From: Melieria omissa | Taxonomy: Eukaryota > Arthropoda > Insecta > Diptera > Ulidiidae | Assembly: GCA_963971225.1 (NCBI GenBank) | Contig: OZ020269.1 | Coordinates: 5,332,001 to 5,396,000, forward strand | Direction: 5' to 3' | DNA: 64,000 nucleotides | In this document: positions 51,063-60,084 of the stretch, piece by piece | Position numbering within the stretch: the first letter of the stretch is position 1 | Layout: every line of letters starts with the position of its first letter | The notes under the pieces: generated by a model | Database searches by the model: none | The model's input: the letters and a program-made list of their open reading frames with translations, nothing else | What the model was told of the DNA's origin: nothing | Made by a program: the position numbers and the translations under genes

Positions 51063-51500
51063 GTTTAGTCAAAAGTTTCGCTCTCGAATTAGGTTTTGTT
51101 TGAATTAAGCGTATAGCCGATACTCTATGAAATGCTCGTTTCACAAATACTTATGACTGATTTATGAACGCATTGAAAGCAACTCGAGGCACCATACTGA
51201 CGGCCAACTCACGGCTCGCTTAACATATTTGGTTATTGATAACTTATAGCTAATTATATACCTAACTTTACACACGCATATACATTTATACACATTCATA
51301 TTAGGAGAATAGTAATTTTAAAATATAAACAATAGTTGTACATATGTATTTACTATATTTACTTATCATATGAACAGAAGCAGAAGATGTTCTTGCAATG
51401 TTCGCAAATTGCAATGTTCGCATTGTGTGTATTTTTAGTATTTGTTTAGTATTTTTCTATGCCAAATTTTTTTAATAAAAGCACAAATCAATAATGTAAA
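51063..51500 (+). other. 3' untranslated region of the two-TM gene
   Basis: AT-rich sequence with no frame. AATAAA lies at 51474-51479, about 410 bp past the stop, and is the likely poly(A) signal. Confidence 0.6.
51474..51479 (+). terminator. Poly(A) signal AATAAA
   Basis: First canonical hexamer well placed after the two-TM gene's stop codon. Confidence 0.6.
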
Positions 51501-51514
51501 CATTGGGTTACGAT

Positions 51515-51680
51515 CAGGTTTGGTTTCTATGTCTTTCGAGTCACATTGGAATTGAAGGGAATGAAAATACTGATAAGCTCACAATGAGGGAAGCACCAGC
51601 ACTTTCATTTGACCAGACAAATTTTTTGGTTTGGGAAAGGGAACTCTTTTCGCCGAATTCAAAAAAAGAAGGAGAATAAT
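51515..51680 (+). pseudogene. LINE RNase H domain remnant
   Basis: The frame from 51515 reads SSHIGIEGNENTDKL, matching the consensus around the catalytic Asp of RNase H domains in insect LINEs (pattern SHxGIxGNExADxLA). The frame ends at a stop near 51678 and similarity fades afterwards. It is a short decayed relic just outside the two-TM gene's poly(A) signal. Confidence 0.65.
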
Positions 51681-52890
51681 AGAGACCTTTACTGGGCCAA
51701 CCAACCAGGAGTGGAGCACTGTAATGCGCTCATAGGTTTATAACTCAAATGACATGGAAAGATTTGAAAATGTATGAATTTGAAGAAAAAATATTCTCTA
51801 AATTATTAAAAAAAACTTCTAGCAGGGCATTAAATTATTACCTCAAAAAACTGGAACAGTTTTATAAGAACATTGTAAACTAGAGAAGAAAACTGCAGGA
51901 CATACATATGTATACTTGAGAATGATGAACGAATACGAATGAATACGTCGTTCTTTTAGAGGTTGGACTGATGGATATACTATTAGAATACAAGGTGGAC
52001 ACAATAGATCTTTCAATTAAGTCGGAATTTTATTTGTACGTAGGTATATGCTGGAAAGGTTGTTAGCTATGCACTGTTTTCAAGTCACCACAATCAATAC
52101 TGAATAAATCAAAGGCCGAGTCTCCGTAATTTATATAATCAAGTACCATCACCTATTTTTTACAGAAACCCATGTCTAACATTGTACTCGTATAGCACCT
52201 AAACCGCCTTAGCACGGTATTCCTTTGATTCTGGTAGCGTTATTTCATATATTGCTCCAATAAATTTTCCATTACTGTCAATGAAGTTGTTTTCGTTTTG
52301 CATTAGGCTAACAATTGCCACCACTGTAGGCGGTGTGTGCCTTCGCTAAGCTCACACTGCAATGTTTTATGTGATGGGTCAACACATAGAAACGAGAATC
52401 ATCGCAACGCTGAAAGGAAAATGGGAACCTTGAAATTTTTTTAAAATTAAGCAATTTCCAATTGATCCGCCCACAAAATCAGGTCACATTAATTACACAA
52501 ATTATCGAATTTAGACGTGATAACAATGTCGTGTTACGACATGTGCTACATGGCACAGCAACAATAACAAAACTATCAGTGTTGACCAAATATTTTGGTT
52601 GTTAAAGTGAGAAATCAGACGCCAAATTCCCACTTACCACCCCCTCACGCCACGCTCATTAGAAGGCAGCGGTTGAAAATTCGACGCGGGTTAATCAAAA
52701 ATGCAGAGTGTAAAAAAATGTGAACACGCAAGCAGACAAGTGAGGAACGCTGCCTGCAAGTAGACAAAACCAAAAGGTTGGCACAGGTTCTTGGCAGTTT
52801 GTGTAATCTTTAAATTGCAGCAACATTGAATTCGGGAAAAAAACAAGAAAATATTCTCTAGAAACAGTAAAGAAAAAACAAAAATAGAAA
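51681..52890. other. Intergenic stretch before the SNMP gene
   Basis: No frame or RNA gene was recognised. It should contain the SNMP promoter and 5' leader, but no TATA box or initiator can be assigned with confidence. Confidence 0.5.
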
Positions 52891-52992
52891 ATGTATCGCA
52901 AACTTGCCATAGGATCAGGCATTTTTCTAGCTTTGGGCCTACTAGTGGGCTTTGTAGGCTTCCCCAAGTTGCTTCATAAGCTGATTAAAAGT
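52891..52992 (+). CDS. Snmp1: SNMP exon 1
   Basis: From ATG (context AAAATAGAAAATG) to the GTAAGA donor, phase 0. Encodes the N-terminal membrane anchor [20 protein letters not shown] and a few more residues. Too short to appear as a stand-alone frame. Confidence 0.85.
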
Positions 52993-55900
52993 GTAAGAGA
53001 TTTGCTAAAAAGTCAATGATCGATGAGTAATGTTTTATATCAGAAATACATACAAATTGCATCGAATTTTTTTATGTAGCAATTAAATTTGGCGCCTGGC
53101 ACGGATCCGCGGCAAATGTGGGAGAAGTTTCCCATAGCAGTGAACTTCTCCGTGTACGTTTTCAATGTGACGAATCCGGACGAGATACAAAATGGCGGAA
53201 AACCACGGCTACAAGAAGTGGGCCCTTTTGTCTTTGAGTGAGTTGAGTGCAACAAGAGTTGAAGTGGAACATGGTAGAGTAAAATCGGGTGTTGTAAAGT
53301 TTTAATTTAATTTGAATATTTTTGAATACGAAAAACTCGCTCACGAATATAAAAAGCTTAAAGCGATTTGCGATTTATTTTATTTGGTTATTTCTTCTGA
53401 ACTCAAAAAACCGAAATATCAAATCTCAATGATTCCATCTAACGTGATTCCATCAGCGTGAATCCACAAATCCCGTATATATTTATTTGACAAATGTATG
53501 AACGTAAATATGTCTGCGTCATTGCAGAGAGTGGAAGGACAAGTATGACTTGGAGGACTTTGAGGACGAGGATGCCGTCGCATTCAATATGCGAAACACT
53601 TTCATCTTGCGCCCCGACTTGGGTTTGAGTGGCGAAGAGTTTATAGTCATGCCGCATCCGCTCCTACAAGTGAGCGCTATAGCGTCATTCCTCATTTAAC
53701 AGTGAAATTATAAGTCTCCACTCCGCAGATCATGTCGATTGCCGTTAAACGCGACAAAGCAGTCATGATCAACATTGTTTCTGAAGGTCTGAACATAATT
53801 TTCAATCCCACCACACCCTTCGTGGGTGCGCCGTTCATGGACATTTTCTTCCGCGGCCTCTACGTGGACTGTTCATCGAAAAATTATGCAGCCACTGCGA
53901 TTTGTCTAAATTTTCACACAGGCAACGTGAAAGGAGGCGTCCAAGTCAACGCCACGCACTTTAAGTTTTCGCTAATGGGTGGCGTAAGTTTGGGTTTTTT
54001 ATTAGATGAAAAACCATAAAACGTAACATTTGTCCGCATTTTTTAAGAGCAATCACACCGATGCCGGTCGCTTCAAAGTCGCGCGAGGCGTAAAAAACTC
54101 CCGCGACATTGGCCGAGTGTTGCAATTCGATGATGAGGATGAGATGAGCGTGTGGAATGGTGACACTTGCAATCAATATCGTGGCACCGATTCGACCATA
54201 TTTGCACCGTTGATGAAACCCGAAGAGGGTATCTGGTCCTTTGCAGGCGATCTGTGTCGTTCGTTGGGCGCGAAATACGACAAGAAAACCAGCTACGCGG
54301 GCATACCGGCCTATCGCTACACCATGGATTTTGGTGATCCCAAGGTGAAAAAACAGTTATGGCTTGTCCTTTGTGTGGCATTTGTGTAGGATTGATGTCC
54401 TAATAGTAGGATTGGTGTCCTACTCCGGGTCAATTAAAATGCCTGATTTGCCTTAGGTAGTAGTTTTAGTTTATTTATTTAATTTAATTGAATACTGTCC
54501 AATTGTACGTCCGTTCCTTCTAACTTCACCACAACGACTCCGCTTGTCCTGTTCCGTTCGCTTTCTCTCCCTGTCTGTCTGCTTTTCCTCATTGTCTGTC
54601 CGCTTTCTGTTGTCTTGCTGTTTGTCCATTTTCCCTGTTCGTCAGTGATGTATTTTGAAAGGTCCGTCCGCGTGTTGTCTTTCGTTTGTTAGGCGATCCC
54701 ACATTCGGCCATCCTGCGCTTCATTCGACCCGAATGAAGGGTTCCACTTCTTCATAAATTCCGCAACGGTCGTGGTACGTCCTGGCCCTTCGTGCTGTCC
54801 GACCTTGATGATTTCGTACCGACCATGTCCTAGCCTCTTTACGACCCTATATGGGCCGAAGTATTTAGGCCGCAGTTTCAGCCCTGACCCGTATTGCGTT
54901 CGCTTAATGGCTACTAGCTCCTCGAGTTTGTAGTCAACATTGGCTCTTCGGTGTTCAATCTCATAGTTGAAATCTTGCAAAAACATCGCCCGGCGGGATA
55001 CCCTTAGTGGAACATCTCGTTTCCTCATTTTCATGGCGAATGCGTTGAAATCAGTTATGATCTTGAATTTGGTCCTCATCAGCTACTCCACTTCTTGAGT
55101 GCTTCAGCAATCACTAACACCTCCAGCTTTGGACACCTACGACTTCATCCTTAGAGGGAATAATTAGATCGTCCATATGCCACAATTTTTCTGCTCCGTA
55201 TCAGGTCTCTATGCTGACATCATTTCTCGTCCAGCATCTGCATGCGTTTTATGTAACTGCGACAAGTCTGCCTCGAATTCCGAAACTTCCATCAGTTCGG
55301 TGATCCGCTTCACGTCCTTTAATGGACACCTCAGCAACAACAGTGCGCACGCTCACGCTCTCGATGTCACCTTTTGGCATAGCCGTCTGTTCGGTAATTC
55401 GCTTCACGTCCTTTATGGACACCTCAGCAACAACAGTGCGCACGCTCACGCTCTCGTTGTCACCCTTTGGCATGGCCGTTTGTACCTCGTGTACTCCCGC
55501 GACCATCCAACTGCATCTTCGCTGCTTTCAGCACCATCACGCGCCAACGCGCCTTCAAGCGAATTACCTGCTACTGCCTTAGACGCAACTGCGCCAACCT
55601 TCGAGCTTTTTTCCCCGGCCCTCCAGCCGCTACCTTTTCGCGTCCTCACCGACTTGTCCTTTACGCTGCACTACCTTTTGCCTGAACTCAGCTCCATCTT
55701 CAACCTGCTTCAGCACATTATTGCCTCTCTTCTCCGATGGTTTCTCCCTTGTTTCGTTTACTACCTTTACACTCTGTGTCTCCGGCTTAACAGTCCTCTC
55801 GCCGCTTCTGCATCATCGTAGTCCGTTCCTTCATCGTCGTTAACATTCAGGCCGAAGTGTTCAAGCAGCCGGTCCTGTAATGTCGCTTTCCGTCCGGTTG

Positions 55901-58377
55901 TCACTAAACCCAACTCAGCTAGTTTTGTCTTTAACCCATCGACCGTCCACCCAAAAATGTGGTCTTTGTCCATGTCTTACAAAATTATTCTTACAGCAAT
56001 ACAATAAAATATGGAAAAGTAATATAAAATATCTCAAAATATTCTTTGTTGAATGTTATCCGCTGAACATTAACCTCTTCCTTTTCAGTATTTTTGCTTG
56101 CTTACATCAAAATCTTATTTCTACTTTTTATGTAACACGGCAACTCTATGCGTTTACAATTCTATCTGCTCATTTCAACTTTGCTTTTCTTTTCATTCAA
56201 CTTTCATTTCAATTCTCTTTCAACTTATGCAAAATTTCCCCGTGCCTGTGCACTTACAAACAAACATCTCAATTGTTGCCACTCAAAGCAAAACAGAATA
56301 GACAACCGATATTCTTACTCATCTGCTTCGCCGCATCGCACTCTGCTTCGGTCCAATTTCATCCCTCGCTGCCGTCGATTCAACTAGCGTTCTTTCAGCT
56401 GCACTCTTATTCAGTCACGTCGCAACTGTTGTCACCGCTCGCTCCTGCACACTCTGCTGTACACACAGTCTGCTTGTGATCGCTGCTGTCGTTACTGCGC
56501 CGCTGTCGCTGCTGCGCCGTCTGCTGTCGTTGCTGCTACGCAGCTTCAAGCGCTTGCTCAGAATCGTCGACCCAACGACGCCGAAGAAATAACGGTACCT
56601 CGGCTCATGTGTTACAGCTGGCTGGCTGTACCCGCGAACGTAACGGCTTCGGTGGCGTGACACGGTATGACGACTGTACCACGCCTACCAACGACGCTGT
56701 CGCTTGTGCTCACCCAGGAATCGTCCTCACCTTCACACGCTGCTTTGCCCTTGACGGCGCTTTCGCTGCTACTTTCGAACACCTTACACCGCACTCGTTG
56801 TTGTTTCCACTTGCGTTGTTTGCGGACGCGATGCTCGAATTCGGCGCCTTTGCGCTGTGCTGCCTTCTACAGGGCACTTCGACCAACAACAAGATCGACG
56901 CTCGCGTCCACCTGCGCGTCGTAGCGACTACTACAGTTTCGCACAAATAGCTTGAATTCACAATTTCGGCTGGCATGTGCGCCGGCGTCGCTTTCTTCTC
57001 GCTGCTCTGCTCGTATGTTTTGCCGTAACGGCATGTTTGGACTGCGAAGGCTCACTTTACTGCTATGCGCCGACGTCGCGTTCTTCTCACTTTTGAATCG
57101 TGCTGCTCGTTAACTTTTCCCAATATGCACGCAATTCAGGCTCGTGCCAATCTTACAAAATGCAGAACAGAGTTTGCCTCACTGTTACTAATGCTTAAAG
57201 GCATTTATAATCACTTCAGCACACTTCCAGCAAGTTCAACATTTTAAACTTTCATTTTTAAAATTTATTGTTTCCACTCACTTAAGGCATTTCATCAGGC
57301 ATATCCCGGTTGAGCCCCCATTTGTAGGATTGATGTCCTAATAGTAGGATTGGTGTCCTACTCCGGGTCAATTAAAATGCCTGATTTGCCTTAGGTAGTA
57401 GTTTTAGTTTATTTATTTAATTTAATTGAATACTGTCCAATTGTACGTCCGTTCCTTCTAACTTCACCACAACGACTCCGCTTGTCCTGTTCCGTTCGCT
57501 TTCTCTCCCTGTCTGTCTGCTTTTCCTCATTGTCTGTCCGCTTTCTGTTGTCTTGCTGTTTGTCCATTTTCCCTGTTCGTCAGTGATGTATTTTGAAAGG
57601 TCCGTCCGCGTGTTGTCTTTCGTTTGTTAGGCGATCCCACATTTGTATCAAATTCTTACAAACAGTCTTTAAGTGTCTGAGGAATTAAATTTTGTATTTT
57701 CTAGAACGAGCCAGAAAACCAATGCTTTTGCAGAAACTATCCAGAAGATTGTCCGGCCAGGGGCACCATGGATCTGGGGCCTTGCAACGAGACACCAATG
57801 ATTGTCTCTTTGCCACATTTCTATCTAGCAGACCCCAAACTTGTGACCGATGTCGACGGCCTCAATCCACAGGAAGAGAAACACGGCATTTCGATTATAT
57901 TCGAAAGTGTGAGTGCCAAATGAAGGGAGACATCAGTGAATTTCTAAACCACCCAGCCACATTTCCGTGCTTTCATCTAATCTCACAGATCTCTGGCACT
58001 CCTCTTTCCGCTGCCAAACGTTTGCAGTTTAGTCTCGCCGTACAGCCAGTGCCCGAGTTGGAGGTTATGAAGAATTTGCGGTCGCTGGCCATGCCGCTCT
58101 TTTGGGTGGAGGAAGCCGCCAGTCTGGACAAGTCCTGGACGGATATGTTAAAAAAGAAGATTTTCCTGTGAGCGCAGGCTATTTGATCGATTGCTGAGCT
58201 CAGTTCTAACGCGCATTTTGTTCTTTCTGTAGTGTCATCAAGATCAATAATGTTTTCAAGTGGGTCTCGACAGTGTTGGGCAGCGTCGGCTTGCTCTTTA
58301 GTATTTACATGTTGTATAGCGGTAGACGCAGCGACGTCATCAACGTGCAACCAACCAGTGAGCCTGTCAAACAATGA
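52891..58377 (+). CDS. Snmp1: Sensory neuron membrane protein (CD36 family), SNMP1-type, 493 aa
   Basis: Eight exons (52891-52992, 53080-53237, 53528-53669, 53729-53983, 54048-54344, 57705-57908, 57989-58167, 58233-58377) join in frame to 1482 nt with the stop. SNMPs are CD36-family proteins in the dendrite membrane of olfactory neurons that pass lipidic ligands to receptors. The protein has the family layout: short cytosolic N-terminus, membrane helix about 7-24, large ectodomain, second helix about 455-474 and short tail. Family landmarks include [56 protein letters not shown] and [17 protein letters not shown]. Eight ectodomain cysteines, including the QCFC-DC-PC cluster, and sequons NFS, NVT, NAT, NHT and NET are present. 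The wording around residues 70-100 resembles the fly SNMP1 group, so SNMP1 is preferred over SNMP2, but the paralogue assignment is from memory. The tail is shorter than in Drosophila SNMP1. All splice signals are intact despite an LTR element in intron 5. Confidence 0.9.
53080..53237 (+). CDS. Snmp1: SNMP exon 2
   Basis: Acceptor TTTTTATGTAG, donor GTGAGT. Starts [18 protein letters not shown] and ends in a split Glu codon. Confidence 0.88.
53528..53669 (+). CDS. Snmp1: SNMP exon 3
   Basis: Acceptor GTCATTGCAG, donor GTGAGC. Encodes [20 protein letters not shown] through MPHPLLQ. Confidence 0.88.
53729..53983 (+). CDS. Snmp1: SNMP exon 4
   Basis: Acceptor CTCCGCAG, donor GTAAGT, phase 0. 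Contains the [11 protein letters not shown] block and a sequon NATH. Confidence 0.9.
54048..54344 (+). CDS. Snmp1: SNMP exon 5
   Basis: Acceptor TTTTTTAAG, donor GTGAAA (weaker than consensus), phase 0. Starts [20 protein letters not shown]. The LTR insertion begins 41 bp past this donor. Confidence 0.88.
54385..54703 (-). repeat. 3' LTR (element orientation)
   Basis: 319 bp, apparently identical to 57323-57641, with TG...CA ends. The pol remnant frame runs directly into it on the minus strand. No clear polypurine tract is visible next to it. Confidence 0.92.
54642..55079 (-). pseudogene. Retrotransposon pol remnant (RNase H-like joined to integrase C-terminus)
   Basis: A 145-codon minus-strand frame. 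Its first part ([20 protein letters not shown], then [12 protein letters not shown]) matches the RNase H region of Ty3/gypsy pol. It passes abruptly to a [20 protein letters not shown] block, typical of the integrase C-terminal domain. The integrase zinc finger and DDE core that should lie between are absent. The frame extends into the LTR at its 3' end. Confidence 0.8.
55311..55480 (-). repeat. Imperfect 94-bp tandem duplication inside the gag region
   Basis: The landmark CACGTCCTTT followed by ATGGACACCTCAGCAACAAC occurs at 55311 and 55405 (plus strand), with one extra A in the first copy. Reading the minus strand, both copies encode [15 protein letters not shown]. The 1-nt difference makes the period a non-multiple of three and shifts the frame between copies. 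Confidence 0.8.
55767..55973 (-). pseudogene. Retrotransposon gag N-terminus with SAP-like motif
   Basis: A minus-strand frame starting [20 protein letters not shown], followed by [20 protein letters not shown]. The pattern of leucines and the GLxxxGRKxxLxxRL signature fits a SAP-type nucleic-acid-binding helix-extended-helix, found at the start of gag in some gypsy-like elements. The downstream frame breaks, and no CCHC knuckle was found. Confidence 0.6.
57305..57320 (-). other. Putative primer-binding site of the LTR element
   Basis: Two bases inside the 5' LTR (minus orientation) the sequence reads TGGGGGCTCAACCGGG. It starts with TGG, as expected for complementarity to a tRNA 3' CCA end. 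The tRNA donor was not identified. Confidence 0.5.
57323..57641 (-). repeat. 5' LTR (element orientation)
   Basis: 319 bp, matching 54385-54703 throughout by eye. Followed on the plus strand by the TTTG duplication. Confidence 0.92.
57705..57908 (+). CDS. Snmp1: SNMP exon 6
   Basis: Acceptor TATTTTCTAG lies 63 bp past the LTR, donor GTGAGT, phase 0. Encodes the [20 protein letters not shown] cysteine cluster and [17 protein letters not shown]. Confidence 0.9.
57989..58167 (+). CDS. Snmp1: SNMP exon 7
   Basis: Acceptor AATCTCACAG, donor GTGAGC. Starts [16 protein letters not shown] and includes [16 protein letters not shown]. Confidence 0.9.
58233..58377 (+). CDS. Snmp1: SNMP exon 8 and stop
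   Basis: Acceptor TTCTTTCTGTAG, stop TGA at 58375-58377. Encodes the second membrane helix and a 19-residue polar tail ending EPVKQ. Confidence 0.88.
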
Positions 58378-58528
58378 GCAACGTGTGAGAAACAGTGCAA
58401 AAATACCACAAGTCGAGTATTGATTAGAGTAGCAAACCATCGGAGCAAAATTAATATATGTTTGTATGTAAGTGTCCATGTTTAGCGTATTTTTTAATTA
58501 ATGTCAACTTCGACAACAAAACTTGTGA

Positions 58529-58534
58529 AATAAA
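58529..58534 (+). terminator. Poly(A) signal AATAAA of the SNMP gene
   Basis: Canonical hexamer about 150 bp after the stop codon. Confidence 0.65.
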
Positions 58535-59936
58535 ATTTTAATGGCGTCTGATATAAATAACAGTTGTCTGGTTCCCATGCAGCGCCGACACTGTGCACTG
58601 AAATTAAAGGGTTGGATTATTGTGGCGCCAGGACTGACTTAAGGAGGGTTTCGAAGTGGCTAATTAGTTTTAATTTTTTAATTAACTATTATTCATGACA
58701 CATACAAAGGTATTTAAATAATAAAATATGGTTTGTGCTGTCGCGTCTTTGCGTCTTTTATGAAGATGAAACGTTATTAAATCTACCTATGCTGCCCATA
58801 TCCGATACACCCAACAAAATCTGTTAACCATTCAATTATGCTTGTAACCTCTGTAAAATCTGAGACCAATGCCATAATTATTTAAAATTATTTATGTATA
58901 GTTATGGAAGCCATAGAGGTTTTCTTTCGAATCTTAAGTATGAATTCTTTTTTTTTTTCTTTTCCATTTATTTAACATCTTTAAAAAATCTTTAATTTTT
59001 CTTTATGCATATTTTTCAAACTTACCCATGTAAACCAACTCGTTATAACTAAATTTTTTCGCATAAAAGCAAGTTGCCAACACATAATGTATTCCTTTAA
59101 TATTTTAAACACATGAACTGCTACTGTTAAAAAAGCTTTCACAACTTTTTTCAAATTACACTTAATCAATATTAAAATAGTTTCTCCTATTTGAAAGCAA
59201 ACGTTCAGCATAATACTTTATAAACAATAACAAGTCGACAACTGTAATCCTTCGTACTGATTTATTAATTTAGTTCATCGTTCAACACGTTTAAAAAAGC
59301 TCTTAACCAAAGCACTAATAATTACTTTTCTTTTTTTACTTTGAACGACTCCGTTTGACAGTGCATTGCATGCACTGAATTTTCACCAACATCAAAAATA
59401 CGCCAAACAAAAGTAAACAAATAAATTCTAGACGCACAACGTTTGCAATAAAATCGCAATTTTTCCGTATAAGTGTGTATGTATGTTTGTATTTTTAATG
59501 TGTGTTACAGATTGCCTTTGGTTTTGATGTTATTGTTGTCATTGTTGTTTGTTTTCTTCAGTTAACCATTACATTTACTTAGTATTAAATTAATATAAAA
59601 AATTACAAACCAATTGAATTAAAGAAAACATCCATACAAAAAAAAACTACAGCAACTAAACAAAAGGGAAATTCAACTTTCTAGCATTCATTGCTCGAAT
59701 GCCAAAAACCTACATACAATTTACATAATTTAAATAGACATAAAATATTTACAAGCACTTTTTCTTCACAACAGAAAAAGTTGAAAATATTCGCTGCAAT
59801 ATACAAATAATTATATGATCAAAATGTTGATTGGCCTTGGTCAAGGACACATTTTGTCTCAAGGCTCATTGCACACTCCGCATTGATGCAGAAGAAATAC
59901 ACCATATATCACCGAATGTAGGCCACTTGATTCACT
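58535..59936. other. Convergent intergenic / 3' UTR region
   Basis: AT-rich sequence between the 3' ends of the SNMP gene and the minus-strand UGT gene. It probably includes the UGT 3' UTR. Several minus-strand AATAAA hexamers exist (for example complement of 59262-59267), so the true poly(A) site cannot be chosen. No gene was recognised. Confidence 0.55.
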
Positions 59937-60084
59937 CTACAGTTTCTTGGATTTTGTGCGAACGTGGCCGTGTATGTTGTGCATGACGTCGGGACGTGTG
60001 AGCAGACGTCTCAGGAGATAGTACACCAAGTAGCTGATGCCCAGGTAGAGGGCGGCCACATCCAGCAGATAGTACTGCAGCCAG
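59937..60084 (-). CDS. UGT last exon
   Basis: Acceptor (minus) CACTTGCAG, stop TAG at 59939-59937. Encodes the C-terminal membrane anchor and the dilysine-type tail. Confidence 0.9.

Larger units (their letters stand above)
54385..57641 (-). mobile_element. Ty3/gypsy-type LTR retrotransposon, internally deleted, in SNMP intron 5
   Basis: The two 319-bp LTRs (54385-54703 and 57323-57641) show no difference by eye. On the plus strand both begin TGTAGG and end CCCACA. The 4-bp target duplication TTTG lies at 54381-54384 and 57642-57645. Coding pieces are on the minus strand, so the element opposes the host gene. It has a SAP-like gag start (55973-55767), a stretch with repeated segments, and a pol remnant (55079-54642) in which RNase H-like sequence is joined directly to the integrase C-terminus. 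Only 2619 bp of interior remain, so protease, most of reverse transcriptase and the integrase core are missing. It cannot move by itself. The host intron without it would be about 100 bp. Confidence 0.92.

Noticed and set aside
56415..57055. Several open frames inside the LTR element interior
   Set aside because: They overlap on both strands and match no gag or pol domain, and probably reflect the GC-rich leader of the element.
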